Part shown: positions 27,937-36,559 of the stretch, piece after piece
Layout of the letters: the number at the start of each line of letters is the position of its first letter
Numbering within the stretch: the stretch's first letter is position 1
Assembly: GCF_015245355.1 (NCBI RefSeq)
Contig: NZ_CP063311.1
Span: 2,966,507 to 3,030,506 of the forward strand
From: Anabaenopsis elenkinii CCIBt3563
GTDB lineage: Bacteria; Cyanobacteriota; Cyanobacteriia; Cyanobacteriales; Nostocaceae
Length of the DNA: 64,000 bases
Reading direction: 5' to 3'
Translations under genes and position numbers: made by a program
Notes under the pieces: model-generated
Told to the model about the DNA's origin: nothing
The model's input: the letters and a program-made list of their open reading frames with translations, nothing else
The model's database searches: none

Positions 27937-27959
27937 GTCCCCGGTTGGTAACCGGGGAC
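27937..27959. terminator. Hairpin between convergent ychF and the kinase gene
   Basis: GTCCCCGGTT-GGT-AACCGGGGAC is a perfect 10-bp GC-rich stem twelve bases after the ychF stop. There is no T-run on either strand, so termination is inferred from position only. Confidence 0.5.
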
Positions 27960-27976
27960 TATGTGAGTCAAAAAAA

Positions 27977-29533
27977 CTAACGACTTTTTGTTACCCAAAA
28001 TTGATAGCCAGATTCATTACTTAAGCTATTGGCGAAACTCCAAGCGTCTACTTCTGAAGTAAAACTCGCAGCTTGGGTTTCTTTACCGACAATCAACGCA
28101 TCACCACAATAATTATTTTTGACTGTACTCAACGCACTGGAGGGGCCTTTGACAGCCCACCAATCAGCGCCAGAAACATAGGGATGGCCACAAGTTGAGC
28201 TCCATGTGGTAGTGTTGGAAGTTCTAGTATTGACACCTCCAACATAGGTGGAAGCTAAAGATTCTAAACGTTTTCTTTCTGCTGCTAAACGTTGGCGTTC
28301 CTCCCTAGCTCGTCGAGCTTCTGTAGCTAAACGTTGTCGCTCTTGTTGAGCTTGTTGTTTCTCAGCTTCTAGGCGTTTTTGTTCTGCTTCTTGCTTTTCT
28401 CTCTCTGCTTGAGCTGCTCTTTGTTCTGCTTCTAGGCGTTTTTGTTCTGCTTCTTGTTTTTCTCTCTCTGCTTGAGCTGCATTTTGTTGGGCTTCTAGAA
28501 TTTGTTGGGTCACAAAAAATCCGCCAGCTAATCCTAAAGCAGTTAACACAACAGTGATGATGATCATTCTTAACTTCAAATTGGAAAACTTAGCTGTTTT
28601 TCCAGTCGGTATTTGCTGATTCTCTACTTCTGTATGGATCAAGGTTTGTGGGAGAGTATCATATTTTGGTGATATGATGACTGTGTTTAAATGGCTGGGT
28701 GGTAATCCTGGTGTATTGATATCTACAGAATGTAAATCCTGATACATTTCTGCCGCTGTTCGATACCGACTAGCTAAATCTAACTTGATGGATTTATCTA
28801 ATACCTTTGCCAATTTAGGTTCAAGATTGGGTACATGACTGTGCCAATCCAGTTCCCCTGTAAGTTGACTAGTGTCAAACTCAATTGGTAATTTTCCGGT
28901 GAGGGTATAAATCATTGTTAGTCCCAGAGCATAGAGGTCTGTACTAAATACTGTTCGCCCGGCGCTCTGTTCGGGAGCCATAAACCCTCTGGTTCCTACT
29001 ATTACTGAACTGATGGTGGAACCTGATCCGAGGGTGACTGCTCCCATAGTTTCTTTGACTGCGCCGAAGTCAATTAATACAGGTAAGCGATCGCTATCTC
29101 GTAGGATAATATTTTCAGGTTTAATATCTCGATGAATAATATTTTTGCTGTGAATATATTTCAGGGTATTAAGTAAGGAGGTGAGGATAGCCACCCCTTG
29201 CTCTGAGCTAATGATTCCCACTTGAGCCAGGTTTTTGCCTTCAATATATTCTTGAACTAAATAAAATTGACCCTGATCTGCAAAGTAGCTGAGTAAAGTA
29301 GGAATTTGAGAACAATGGCTTCCGAGTTCTTCTAGTGCTTCCGCTTCTTTGCGGAAGAGTTTTTCAATCATTTCTGTGGAGGTATGATTACTCTGGTGAG
29401 CAGGTTTCAGGCGCTTCAAAACCACCAGACGTTGGGAGGGAATTTGAGTATCCCGAGCTAGAAAGGTTTCACCAAATCCACCGGAACCCAGTGGACTGAG
29501 GATCTCATAACGATTAAGGAGTAAGTTCTGCAT
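27977..29533 (-). CDS. Membrane-anchored Ser/Thr protein kinase with extracytoplasmic coiled coil
   Basis: The 518-residue protein has a full Hanks-type kinase domain (residues ~9-275): GSGGFGET loop (16-23), Lys40 in VVLKRLKP, catalytic HRDIKPEN (134-141) and DFGAVK (155-160). One transmembrane helix lies at about 324-346. It is followed by a highly charged coiled coil (EAEQKRLEAEQRAAQAERE, repeated as a 21-residue unit) and a C-terminal ~90-residue domain containing WWAVKGPSSALSTVKNNYCG that I do not recognise. The kinase side is cytoplasmic. The next gene upstream on the same strand is an FHA-domain ABC transporter, a plausible phospho-threonine partner. Confidence 0.92.
   Translation of the reverse strand: MQNLLLNRYEILSPLGSGGFGETFLARDTQIPSQRLVVLKRLKPAHQSNHTSTEMIEKLFRKEAEALEELGSHCSQIPTLLSYFADQGQFYLVQEYIEGKNLAQVGIISSEQGVAILTSLLNTLKYIHSKNIIHRDIKPENIILRDSDRLPVLIDFGAVKETMGAVTLGSGSTISSVIVGTRGFMAPEQSAGRTVFSTDLYALGLTMIYTLTGKLPIEFDTSQLTGELDWHSHVPNLEPKLAKVLDKSIKLDLASRYRTAAEMYQDLHSVDINTPGLPPSHLNTVIISPKYDTLPQTLIHTEVENQQIPTGKTAKFSNLKLRMIIITVVLTALGLAGGFFVTQQILEAQQNAAQAEREKQEAEQKRLEAEQRAAQAEREKQEAEQKRLEAEKQQAQQERQRLATEARRAREERQRLAAERKRLESLASTYVGGVNTRTSNTTTWSSTCGHPYVSGADWWAVKGPSSALSTVKNNYCGDALIVGKETQAASFTSEVDAWSFANSLSNESGYQFWVTKSR
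28369..28494 (-). repeat. 63-bp tandem repeat in the kinase coiled coil
   Basis: CTAGGCGTTTTTGTTCTGCT recurs at 28369 and 28432, a period of 63 bp (21 codons), nearly identical at DNA level. It encodes the repeated EAEQKRLEAEQRAAQ-type heptads. Such repeats often vary in copy number between strains. Confidence 0.7.
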
Positions 29534-29804
29534 ATCTAACTTCTATTTGATTGTGGGTTTGATTGTGGGAACTGAGCTTGGTTTAACTGAAAATAAATTT
29601 CTGTGGGTTTATATTTAGGGGATATTAAAGTAGAAATTTGAGTCTATTTTTGAGGCGTAAATTGATATACTTTGTCGATAATCAAAGAAAAAGTCAGAAG
29701 TAATTGTCCCTAATTTTTTGCTGTTTAAGATAATTATTGCGAAATATTCTTGAGTTAGCATCATAGAAAACATTGGTAATTAGTAGGGAATTTTTCAACT
29801 GGGA

Positions 29805-32171
29805 TCAGAGGATGTCTTTCTTTTTTTGAATGATCAAGGTAACTATCAGATAAACTAAGCTATGCAGGAGCAATAATTTCCAGTTGAGACTGAGATTATC
29901 CCAACTGGGTTCGTAGACATCGGTGATAGCAAATGGTGCTGGGATGCTAGTACCATCAGGAAGTAAAATAGGCTCTGGGACTAAAGCATTGATATTCACC
30001 AAAGATCCATAAGCTCCCACAGACCACCGACTAACCATTAACCAGGCAAGGTATTTACTGATTCCTTCAGTTTTAAATAAAACTCCAGAGAAAATAATTT
30101 GCGGTAATAGTAATACTACTAAAGCACTGTTAGCCTGGGTGCTGTTTTTCACAGCAGCAGAAACCATTAACCCTAGACAGAAACAAGAAAATAAAGTCAA
30201 AAAGCTCGTAATAGAAACGCCATAAAACCAGGGAACTGTTAGAGAATCTGGCGCAGCAAAACTGATGAGAATAGCAATGACCATGATTATGGTTTGTAAA
30301 CAAGCTATTCCCGAAAGAACTAATACCTTTGAGGTTAAATAGCTAAAACAACTTAAATTAACTAGTCTTTCTCTTAAATAAATATCATTTTCTTTAACAA
30401 TTTCTTGTAAAGAAGTACCTAAACCTATCCAAATAGCAGCACAAGTAAAGACCAAGACCACAGTTTGAGCTAGGGGAGCTAGTCTAGGGTTAGCTTCACT
30501 AGGGAGAATAAAGGGTTCTTGATCTGCTATGGCTAAATTAATCAGTAAAATACCAAGGGGTGCGGTGACCAGGGAGATAATTAAGTTCACTCGGTCTCGA
30601 ATCACTAACTGTAGATATCTTTGGGCTAATATCCAGGTTTGATCTACTAAAGAGGCCTGAACTTGGCGAGGTTTGGCTGTGATGATGTGGGAATTGCTCA
30701 TACCCAAGCGTTGGTCAATATATTGGGTTTGATAAGGTGACTGTTTAAATAGTTCCGCAGTTCTGATGACAACTTCTTGATTATCCAACTCGATATAAAT
30801 ATCTGCGAAATCTTTGTTATTTAAGTTAAAAAATACACAGGCATCCTCAAATGAGCCAAAGTAGCAGAGGTTACCACCTTGACCGAGAAATACAATGCGG
30901 TCACACAGATCAATATTAGTTGTAGCATGGGTAACTAAAATGATGGTTCTGCCTTGATTAGCCAACTTTCTGAGCAGTTGCATCATTTTTTTATCTAAAC
31001 CTGGGTCTAACCCTGATGTGGGTTCATCTAGAAAAAATAGTTTAGGATCGACTAATAACTCTACTCCGATAGAAACTCGCTTTAATTGTCCGCCACTGAG
31101 GTTTTTAACTAACACATCCCGACAGGGTAACAGTTCAATTTGAGTTAGGGTTTTTTGAATAATTGAATTTAGATCAGTATCGGGGGGAAGTCTGAGTTTA
31201 GCTGCATATCTTAAAGCTTCTGTAACTGTTAATTCCTTGTGAATAATATCTGATTGAGGTACATAACCGATTTGATTGCGATAAATATTAAAGCTCTGTC
31301 TGAGGTTTTCTCCATTGATGTAAACTGCGCCTTGGCTTGTAGGTTGAATCCCCAACAAGGTTTTCATTAAAGTAGATTTACCTGCTCCACTTCCCCCAAC
31401 TAAAGCAACTAGTTGGCCTGGCTCTATGGGTAAAGAAATTTTATTAAGTAAGACTTTTTGGGAATTTTTATATTTAACGAGTCTGAGAATGTTTTTGGCG
31501 TCAAGGCGAATATGATTACCTGTATCGGAAATGACTAATTCATCTCCTTGTAAGACTAAGGTATAAGGGACAATTTTAATAATTGCACCAGAGGTAAGAT
31601 GAGTTTTACCATTGACTTTTTTACCATTGACAAAAACGCCATTGGTACTGTAATCATACAAAATATATTCCCCTGACCTGATATATTCAATCACCGCGTG
31701 TCTACGGGAAATGGTAGGAGCGATAATTTGTAAGTTAGCTGTGGGGTCTCTACCTACAACGGTTGACTTTTCCTTGAGACAGATGGATGAGAAAAATAAA
31801 GTTTTATGGTGATGAGAACTACTGCCAGGGTTGTGAAATTCTAATGTTACTAAAATATTAAAATTTTGACCTATTTTAATAATATCTCCGTTTTGGAGTA
31901 AATATCCTAAATCATGACTAATTAAATGATTATTTATAAAGAGTTTATTACTACTTGGTTGCAGGCGATCGCCATCATAAATGTAGTAATTTCCGTCAAC
32001 TTCGACTAAAGTAGCTTGACAGCGACTAATTACTGTCCAGTCTGGAGGTACTAATAAGTCTGCTAGTTGGGGATCTCTGCCTATGATATGTTGGCTTTGG
32101 GTAAGTTCAAATTTGGGGAGTGTTTGACCCTGATTGCTAAGAATAATATAGGGTCTAGAGGTTGGGGTCAT
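29805..32171 (-). CDS. FHA-FHA-ABC transporter with fused ATPase and membrane domains (ABC-2/ABCG type)
   Basis: The 788-residue protein has two forkhead-associated domains: residues ~1-110 (HIIGRDPQLADLL) and ~120-215 (TVVGRDPTANLQI, ISRRHAVIEY, STNGVFVNGKKV). FHA domains bind phosphothreonine. An ABC ATPase follows (~225-460) with Walker A GGSGAGKSTLMK, signature LSGGQLKRVSIG and Walker B KLFFLDEPTSGLD. Then come about six membrane helices of the ABC-2 type (~520-785). This is the layout of mycobacterial Rv1747, which is regulated by the kinase PknF. Here a kinase gene follows 271 bp downstream on the same strand. Substrate unknown. Both halves are intact. Confidence 0.92.
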   Translation of the reverse strand: MTPTSRPYIILSNQGQTLPKFELTQSQHIIGRDPQLADLLVPPDWTVISRCQATLVEVDGNYYIYDGDRLQPSSNKLFINNHLISHDLGYLLQNGDIIKIGQNFNILVTLEFHNPGSSSHHHKTLFFSSICLKEKSTVVGRDPTANLQIIAPTISRRHAVIEYIRSGEYILYDYSTNGVFVNGKKVNGKTHLTSGAIIKIVPYTLVLQGDELVISDTGNHIRLDAKNILRLVKYKNSQKVLLNKISLPIEPGQLVALVGGSGAGKSTLMKTLLGIQPTSQGAVYINGENLRQSFNIYRNQIGYVPQSDIIHKELTVTEALRYAAKLRLPPDTDLNSIIQKTLTQIELLPCRDVLVKNLSGGQLKRVSIGVELLVDPKLFFLDEPTSGLDPGLDKKMMQLLRKLANQGRTIILVTHATTNIDLCDRIVFLGQGGNLCYFGSFEDACVFFNLNNKDFADIYIELDNQEVVIRTAELFKQSPYQTQYIDQRLGMSNSHIITAKPRQVQASLVDQTWILAQRYLQLVIRDRVNLIISLVTAPLGILLINLAIADQEPFILPSEANPRLAPLAQTVVLVFTCAAIWIGLGTSLQEIVKENDIYLRERLVNLSCFSYLTSKVLVLSGIACLQTIIMVIAILISFAAPDSLTVPWFYGVSITSFLTLFSCFCLGLMVSAAVKNSTQANSALVVLLLPQIIFSGVLFKTEGISKYLAWLMVSRWSVGAYGSLVNINALVPEPILLPDGTSIPAPFAITDVYEPSWDNLSLNWKLLLLHSLVYLIVTLIIQKKKDIL

Positions 32172-32415
32172 GCTAATGGATTTATGTATAAGTAAGAAAT
32201 GTTACTGTATTAATTGTTAATTACTCAAAAACTAGGTTTAAATATCCTGTGTTTCATCGGGGTTATTGAGATTTTAATTGCTATTGGAGTTATTAAATAT
32301 ACTTAAGTAGTAATAATATCTTTAACATTGTATAAAATTTATTGCATCTATCCTAAGACATATTTTTTATGTTTATGGGTAGCAAGGTTGTTTGATCAAA
32401 GTCACAAAAAGCAAA
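32172..32415. other. AT-rich intergenic region upstream of the FHA-ABC gene
   Basis: About 244 bp between the ABC gene start and the dapF terminator. It should contain the ABC promoter. It is AT-rich with no open frame or recognised site. Confidence 0.35.
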
Positions 32416-32438
32416 ACCGGAGGGGGATAACCTCCGGT
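32416..32438 (-). terminator. Intrinsic terminator of dapF
   Basis: ACCGGAGG pairs with CCTCCGGT (8-bp stem). Read on the minus strand the stem is followed by TTTTGCTTTTTG, a usual poly-T tail. It lies about 50 bp beyond the dapF stop. Confidence 0.8.
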
Positions 32439-32465
32439 GTCGTCAAAATTGATCGGGGAATAAAG

Positions 32466-32498
32466 TTTAAATTTGATTTAAATTTGATTTAAATTTGA
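32466..32498. repeat. Three perfect tandem copies of an 11-mer across the dapF stop codon
   Basis: TTTAAATTTGA occurs three times in a row (32466-32476, 32477-32487, 32488-32498). The dapF stop codon (TAA at 32491-32489) lies in the third copy. Because 11 is not a multiple of three, adding or losing copies would not alter the coding part but would change the trailer. Confidence 0.85.
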
Positions 32499-33328
32499 CC
32501 GGTAAAGACTCGTTGAGCTGGCCCTGTCATGTAAATTCGTTGGTTGGTTTGTGACCATTCAATTTGCAACGGACCACCGGGTAATTCTACAGTGGCGGTG
32601 CGATCGCATTTTCCAGTTAACACCCCTGCTACTAGGGAAGCACAAGCACCAGTTCCACAAGCTAATGTAATACCTGCGCCTCTTTCCCACACCCGCATTT
32701 TTAAATAGTCCCGACTGACTACTTGAATAAATTCCGTGTTTGTACGTTGGGGAAAGACTGGATGATGTTCAAATTGAGGGCCAATCATTTCTAGGTCAAT
32801 GGCGGCGACATCTTCCACAAAGGTGATACAGTGGGGATTACCCATACTTACACAGGTAACTTCCCAGGTTTTTCCTGCTACTTCTAAGGGTTGATTAATC
32901 ACTTTTGTCTGAGCAGTCCCCAGGGTTGTGGGAATTTCCCCAGCTAGCAACCGGGGTAAACCCATATCTACCTTGACTTGACCATCAGCCATGAGTTGGG
33001 GTGTAATTACACCTGCTAGGGTATGAATATGATATGAGTCTTTGGTTCTAGATTCCCCTTCTAAGTCAGCTAAAAATCTGCCTAAACAACGAATACCATT
33101 ACCACACATTTCCGGTTCTGAACCATCGGAATTAAAAATCCGCATAGTATAATCAGTACCGTTTTCTCCTGGTAAGGCAAAAATTACACCATCAGCACCA
33201 ATGCCAAAATGGCGATCGCATAACTTAACTGCTTGTTCAGGAGTCAACAATGGTAAAGATGACAAGCGATTATCTATTAAAATAAAATCATTCCCCAACC
33301 CATGATACTTAGTAAATTCTGTTTCCAT
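32489..33328 (-). CDS. dapF: Diaminopimelate epimerase DapF
   Basis: DapF interconverts LL- and meso-diaminopimelate for lysine and peptidoglycan synthesis. The 279-residue protein shows both catalytic cysteines in their family blocks: [12 protein letters not shown] (about residue 74) and [19 protein letters not shown] (about residue 226). [17 protein letters not shown] is the conserved N-terminus. It starts at the ATG at 33328 with GGGAAG upstream. The stop lies in a short tandem repeat, and a clear terminator follows. The upstream gene acsF is on the same strand, 99 bp away. Confidence 0.96.
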   Translation of the reverse strand: METEFTKYHGLGNDFILIDNRLSSLPLLTPEQAVKLCDRHFGIGADGVIFALPGENGTDYTMRIFNSDGSEPEMCGNGIRCLGRFLADLEGESRTKDSYHIHTLAGVITPQLMADGQVKVDMGLPRLLAGEIPTTLGTAQTKVINQPLEVAGKTWEVTCVSMGNPHCITFVEDVAAIDLEMIGPQFEHHPVFPQRTNTEFIQVVSRDYLKMRVWERGAGITLACGTGACASLVAGVLTGKCDRTATVELPGGPLQIEWSQTNQRIYMTGPAQRVFTGQI

Positions 33329-33426
33329 CTTCCCTAGAATAAATTATCAATGACTAGAGGAAATTATAACGAAAATGCAGACATACCCCACCTAAAAAGA
33401 TGGGGTTTTACCTACCATGAATAAAT

Positions 33427-34503
33427 TTAACTAACTGTGGCGCGTGTTGATTCAGTATTAATGGGTTTGATCAAGTACAGACGTAACATATGGGAAATAA
33501 TCGCCCAAGTGGGGGAGATTTTTTCCCAGAACTTGATAATTCCAGGACGATTACTTTCCTTAATTTCCGTCAGTCTCTGGGTGTTGATGAAACACTGTTC
33601 TAATCTCCAGAAGAATTCCGGATGATTAGTATTTAAAATTACCGGGAAAGCCCTGGCTGAGGTATTATTAGTCTCCTGAATGACTGTATTATTGTATTTG
33701 CGCGGGTGTATACCAATGGCTTCATAAAATGAGGCCCGTTCAAATACTGTAATGGTATGGGTGACAAATACAGTTAGTAAAAAGAATCGCACCCACAATC
33801 GTGCTTTCCAATTGTTCCATAATTTTGGTTGCGATCGCAGCAGGGCTTTAAAGAAATCCCCATGACGGTTTTCATCCTGACACCAACTTTCAAATTTACG
33901 GAACAGAGGATAAAATTGATATTCAGGATTTGCCTGTATATGGCGATGGATTAAGATGTAACGCCAATAACCAATTTTCTCCGAGAGGTAGACTGTATAA
34001 ATTACCCATTCTGGTGGGAAAAAAGTATATGTCCGGTGTTTAGTCAGATAACTTAGGTCTAGAGACAGATTAAAATCTGCCATAGATTTATTCAGAAATC
34101 CCGCATGGCGTGCTTCATCCCGTGCCATATAATTAAAAGCATCAGCCAAGAGGGGATTTTTGGCCTTGAGTCGGCGAGATAATTCTTTAAACAGCAAAAA
34201 CCCCGAAAACTCTGACGTGCATGAACGCTCTAAAAAGTCAATAAAAGCACGGCGTTTTTCTCCATCAACGTGCTCCCAAGATTGCTGAAACTCCTCATCG
34301 CGCACGAAGTGATGGCGGTTATAGTCAGCGCGCAACTCAGCGACAATGGCCTCCAACTCAGTCTCATTCGCGGAAATATCCAAATTAGCCACCGCTTCAA
34401 AGTCAGTGGTATAAAAGCGAGGCGTTAACAAAGTTTCCTGAACTGGTGCTTTAATCCCTGGTTTGGTGTAATTGGGGTTGGTAGTTTCAACAGACTTAAC
34501 CAT
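33427..34503 (-). CDS. acsF: Mg-protoporphyrin IX monomethyl ester oxidative cyclase (AcsF/ChlA)
   Basis: AcsF is the di-iron oxygenase that closes the isocyclic ring of chlorophyll (Mg-protoporphyrin monomethyl ester to protochlorophyllide). The 358-residue form starting at MVKSVETT (ATG at 34503) fits the family; a start 21 codons upstream gives an unusual leader. Di-iron ligand blocks are visible: ERSCTSEFSGFLLFKEL, NYMARDEARHAGFLNKSM and FESWCQDENRHGDFFKALL. Cyanobacteria usually have two copies, one for high and one for low oxygen. This one diverges from hemN, as the low-oxygen chlA(II) does in Synechocystis, so I infer it is the low-oxygen paralogue. A small ACCCCA/TGGGGT stem at 33385-33406 follows its stop. 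Confidence 0.93.
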   Translation of the reverse strand: MVKSVETTNPNYTKPGIKAPVQETLLTPRFYTTDFEAVANLDISANETELEAIVAELRADYNRHHFVRDEEFQQSWEHVDGEKRRAFIDFLERSCTSEFSGFLLFKELSRRLKAKNPLLADAFNYMARDEARHAGFLNKSMADFNLSLDLSYLTKHRTYTFFPPEWVIYTVYLSEKIGYWRYILIHRHIQANPEYQFYPLFRKFESWCQDENRHGDFFKALLRSQPKLWNNWKARLWVRFFLLTVFVTHTITVFERASFYEAIGIHPRKYNNTVIQETNNTSARAFPVILNTNHPEFFWRLEQCFINTQRLTEIKESNRPGIIKFWEKISPTWAIISHMLRLYLIKPINTESTRATVS

Positions 34504-34957
34504 GAGACTGCTTTCATGTTTGATCTTTTCATATTTATATAAGCATAAATTATCAAAATCAGACATCAGTTAAATTATTGAAAAGTAATTTTAGAGAAAT
34601 AATCTTAACTACCAATTGGTAATTCCGATTTTATCCAGTCATCCAGGGAACCCAGGGACTATTAGAGGCTAAATGTGTACGGTGAAAACCAGCCAAATCT
34701 AAAGAAATATTAATAAGTTTATAGCTATACAAATATTAATAGTTAAATGATTTTATGAGAGAACAATAATGCGATGCCTACCACCAATGATGATCGCAGC
34801 CAATTTCTGTAATTGAGGCTATTTGGTGGGAGTCAATACATCACCCATTGGGGGAACTCTTTACACTAGACAACAGCGAAAGCAGAGAAATGTATTGGTA
34901 GTTTGATTTCCGCCGCGCTACATGAGGCGGGATGGTTACAGTTTTTTGGAGGTCTTG
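34504..34957. promoter_or_regulatory. Divergent promoter region between acsF and hemN
   Basis: This 454-bp region separates two tetrapyrrole genes read in opposite directions, so a shared regulator is likely. In Synechocystis the equivalent low-oxygen genes are activated by the MarR-type ChlR; I could not identify its binding site here. A strong GGAGG (34948-34952) decides the hemN start. Confidence 0.45.
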
Positions 34958-36340
34958 ATGGTTTTTGTCTTGCCTGGTGTTAAATTTGATCTAGAGATGA
35001 TCAAAAAGTATGATACTCCTGCACCCCGATATACAAGTTATCCACCCGCTACGGAATTAAATACAGAATTTACTATAAGTGATTTTCACACCGCCATCGG
35101 CGCATCCAACTACCGAAAATCTCCCCTATCCTTATACTTCCATATTCCCTTTTGTCAGACTGCTTGTTACTTTTGCGGGTGTAATACAGTAATTTCTCAA
35201 AACAAGAATATTGCCAAACCTTATATAGAACATTTGGCGCGAGAAATCAACAACATGGCCCCCTTGATTGATACAGATAGAAGGGTTTTACAAATTCATT
35301 GGGGTGGTGGTACACCCAACTATTTAAACCAGGAACAAGTCAAATTTTTGTGGAGACAAATTACAGATAATTTTAATATTGATTCTCAAGCTGAAATTTC
35401 CATTGAGATTAATCCCCGTTACGTTGATCAGGACTATATTTTCTTTCTGCGTGAGGTAGGATTTAACCGTATTAGTTTTGGTATTCAGGACTTTAACCCC
35501 CAAGTCCAAATTGCTGTGAATCGCATCCAACCAGAAGAATTACTGTTTGATGTCATGGGTTGGATTAAAGCAGCCAAGTTTGATAGTGTGAATGTAGACC
35601 TAATTTATGGTTTACCCCATCAAACTCTCCAGACCTTTCGGGAAACAGTCAGCAAAACCATTGCATTAGATCCTAACCGCATTGTTGTGTTTAACTTCGC
35701 CTATGTACCATGGATGAAACCAGCACAAAAAAATATTCCCCAAGTCGCATTACCTCAACCCCAGGAAAAGCTAGAAATCCTCAAAATGACCATTGAGGAA
35801 CTCACAACTAATAAGTATCTCTTCATTGGTATGGATCATTTTGCTAAAGAAAATGATGAACTAGCGATCGCCCAACAAAATCGTACCCTCCAGCGTAACT
35901 TTCAGGGATACACCACCCACGCAGGAACCGAACTATTAGGCTTTGGTGCTACATCTATTAGTATGCTCCATGATGCTTATGTACAGAACCACAAGCAATT
36001 AAAGAATTATTATCAGGCGATCGCCTCCGATACGTTACCTATAAGTAAAGGTGTTAAACTTACTCAAGATGATATCATCAGAAGGGATGTAATCATGTCT
36101 ATTATGTCTCACTTTCATCTGCATAAGCAAAATATAGAAGACAAATATCACATCAATTTCGATAAATATTTTACCAATGAACTAGAGGCTTTAGCACAAC
36201 TCCAAGCTGATGGACTGGTGAACATATCAACCAAAGACATAGAGGTGACAGATATTGGTAGGTTATTAGTCAGAAATATTGCTGTTATATTTGACAATTA
36301 TCACCAAACCAAAGCACAGCGATTTTCCCGAGCAATTTGA
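34958..36340 (+). CDS. hemN: Oxygen-independent coproporphyrinogen III oxidase HemN (radical SAM)
   Basis: HemN decarboxylates coproporphyrinogen III to protoporphyrinogen IX without oxygen, using a 4Fe-4S cluster and S-adenosylmethionine. The radical-SAM block IPFCQTACYFCGCN (about residues 65-78) has the CxxxCxxC ligands and the fourth cysteine typical of HemN, followed by HWGGGTPNYL and VNVDLIYGLPHQT. C-terminal HemN_C features end in a regular way. I chose the ATG at 34958 (460 aa), because GGAGG lies five bases upstream; an ATG 12 codons earlier lacks a site. It is divergent from acsF, suggesting coordinated low-oxygen use. Confidence 0.94.
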   Translation: MVFVLPGVKFDLEMIKKYDTPAPRYTSYPPATELNTEFTISDFHTAIGASNYRKSPLSLYFHIPFCQTACYFCGCNTVISQNKNIAKPYIEHLAREINNMAPLIDTDRRVLQIHWGGGTPNYLNQEQVKFLWRQITDNFNIDSQAEISIEINPRYVDQDYIFFLREVGFNRISFGIQDFNPQVQIAVNRIQPEELLFDVMGWIKAAKFDSVNVDLIYGLPHQTLQTFRETVSKTIALDPNRIVVFNFAYVPWMKPAQKNIPQVALPQPQEKLEILKMTIEELTTNKYLFIGMDHFAKENDELAIAQQNRTLQRNFQGYTTHAGTELLGFGATSISMLHDAYVQNHKQLKNYYQAIASDTLPISKGVKLTQDDIIRRDVIMSIMSHFHLHKQNIEDKYHINFDKYFTNELEALAQLQADGLVNISTKDIEVTDIGRLLVRNIAVIFDNYHQTKAQRFSRAI

Positions 36341-36352
36341 TCTGGTTAACGA

Positions 36353-36442
36353 GAGGATGTTGGAAAATTGATGATTAATGTATAAAATATTACTTAAACC
36401 CACCCTAACCCTCCCCGTGTCAGGGGAGGGGATTTGATTTTA
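36353..36442. mobile_element. Truncated copy of the IS5-related MITE
   Basis: GAGGATGTTGGAAAATTGATGA begins like the ends of the MITEs at 26581 and 54110 and the IS5-type element. The middle, with CCCACCCTAACCCTCCCC, hairpin and GGGGATTTGATTTT, matches the left half of the 26581 copy. No matching right end is present before the next repeat at 36485, so half the element is missing. Confidence 0.65.
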
Positions 36443-36484
36443 TTGTGATACCCACAGATACCCGACTTCTAGCTAAATTATGGT

Positions 36485-36542
36485 AGTCAGATTCATCTGA
36501 CTTAAGCTATCAGACAGGGGTTTATAACCCCTGGTTTCTTAC
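36485..36542 (+). repeat. 58-bp two-hairpin repeat, left copy flanking the restriction-modification gene
   Basis: Stem 1 is AGTCAGAT-TC-ATCTGACT; a linker TAAGCTATCAGAC follows; stem 2 is AGGGGTT-TAT-AACCCCT; then GGTTTCTTAC. The sequence is identical to 39348-39405 on the same strand. It ends 17 bp before the ATG of the MmeI-like gene. Confidence 0.85.
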
Positions 36543-36559
36543 ATCCCACTCCACCAAAA

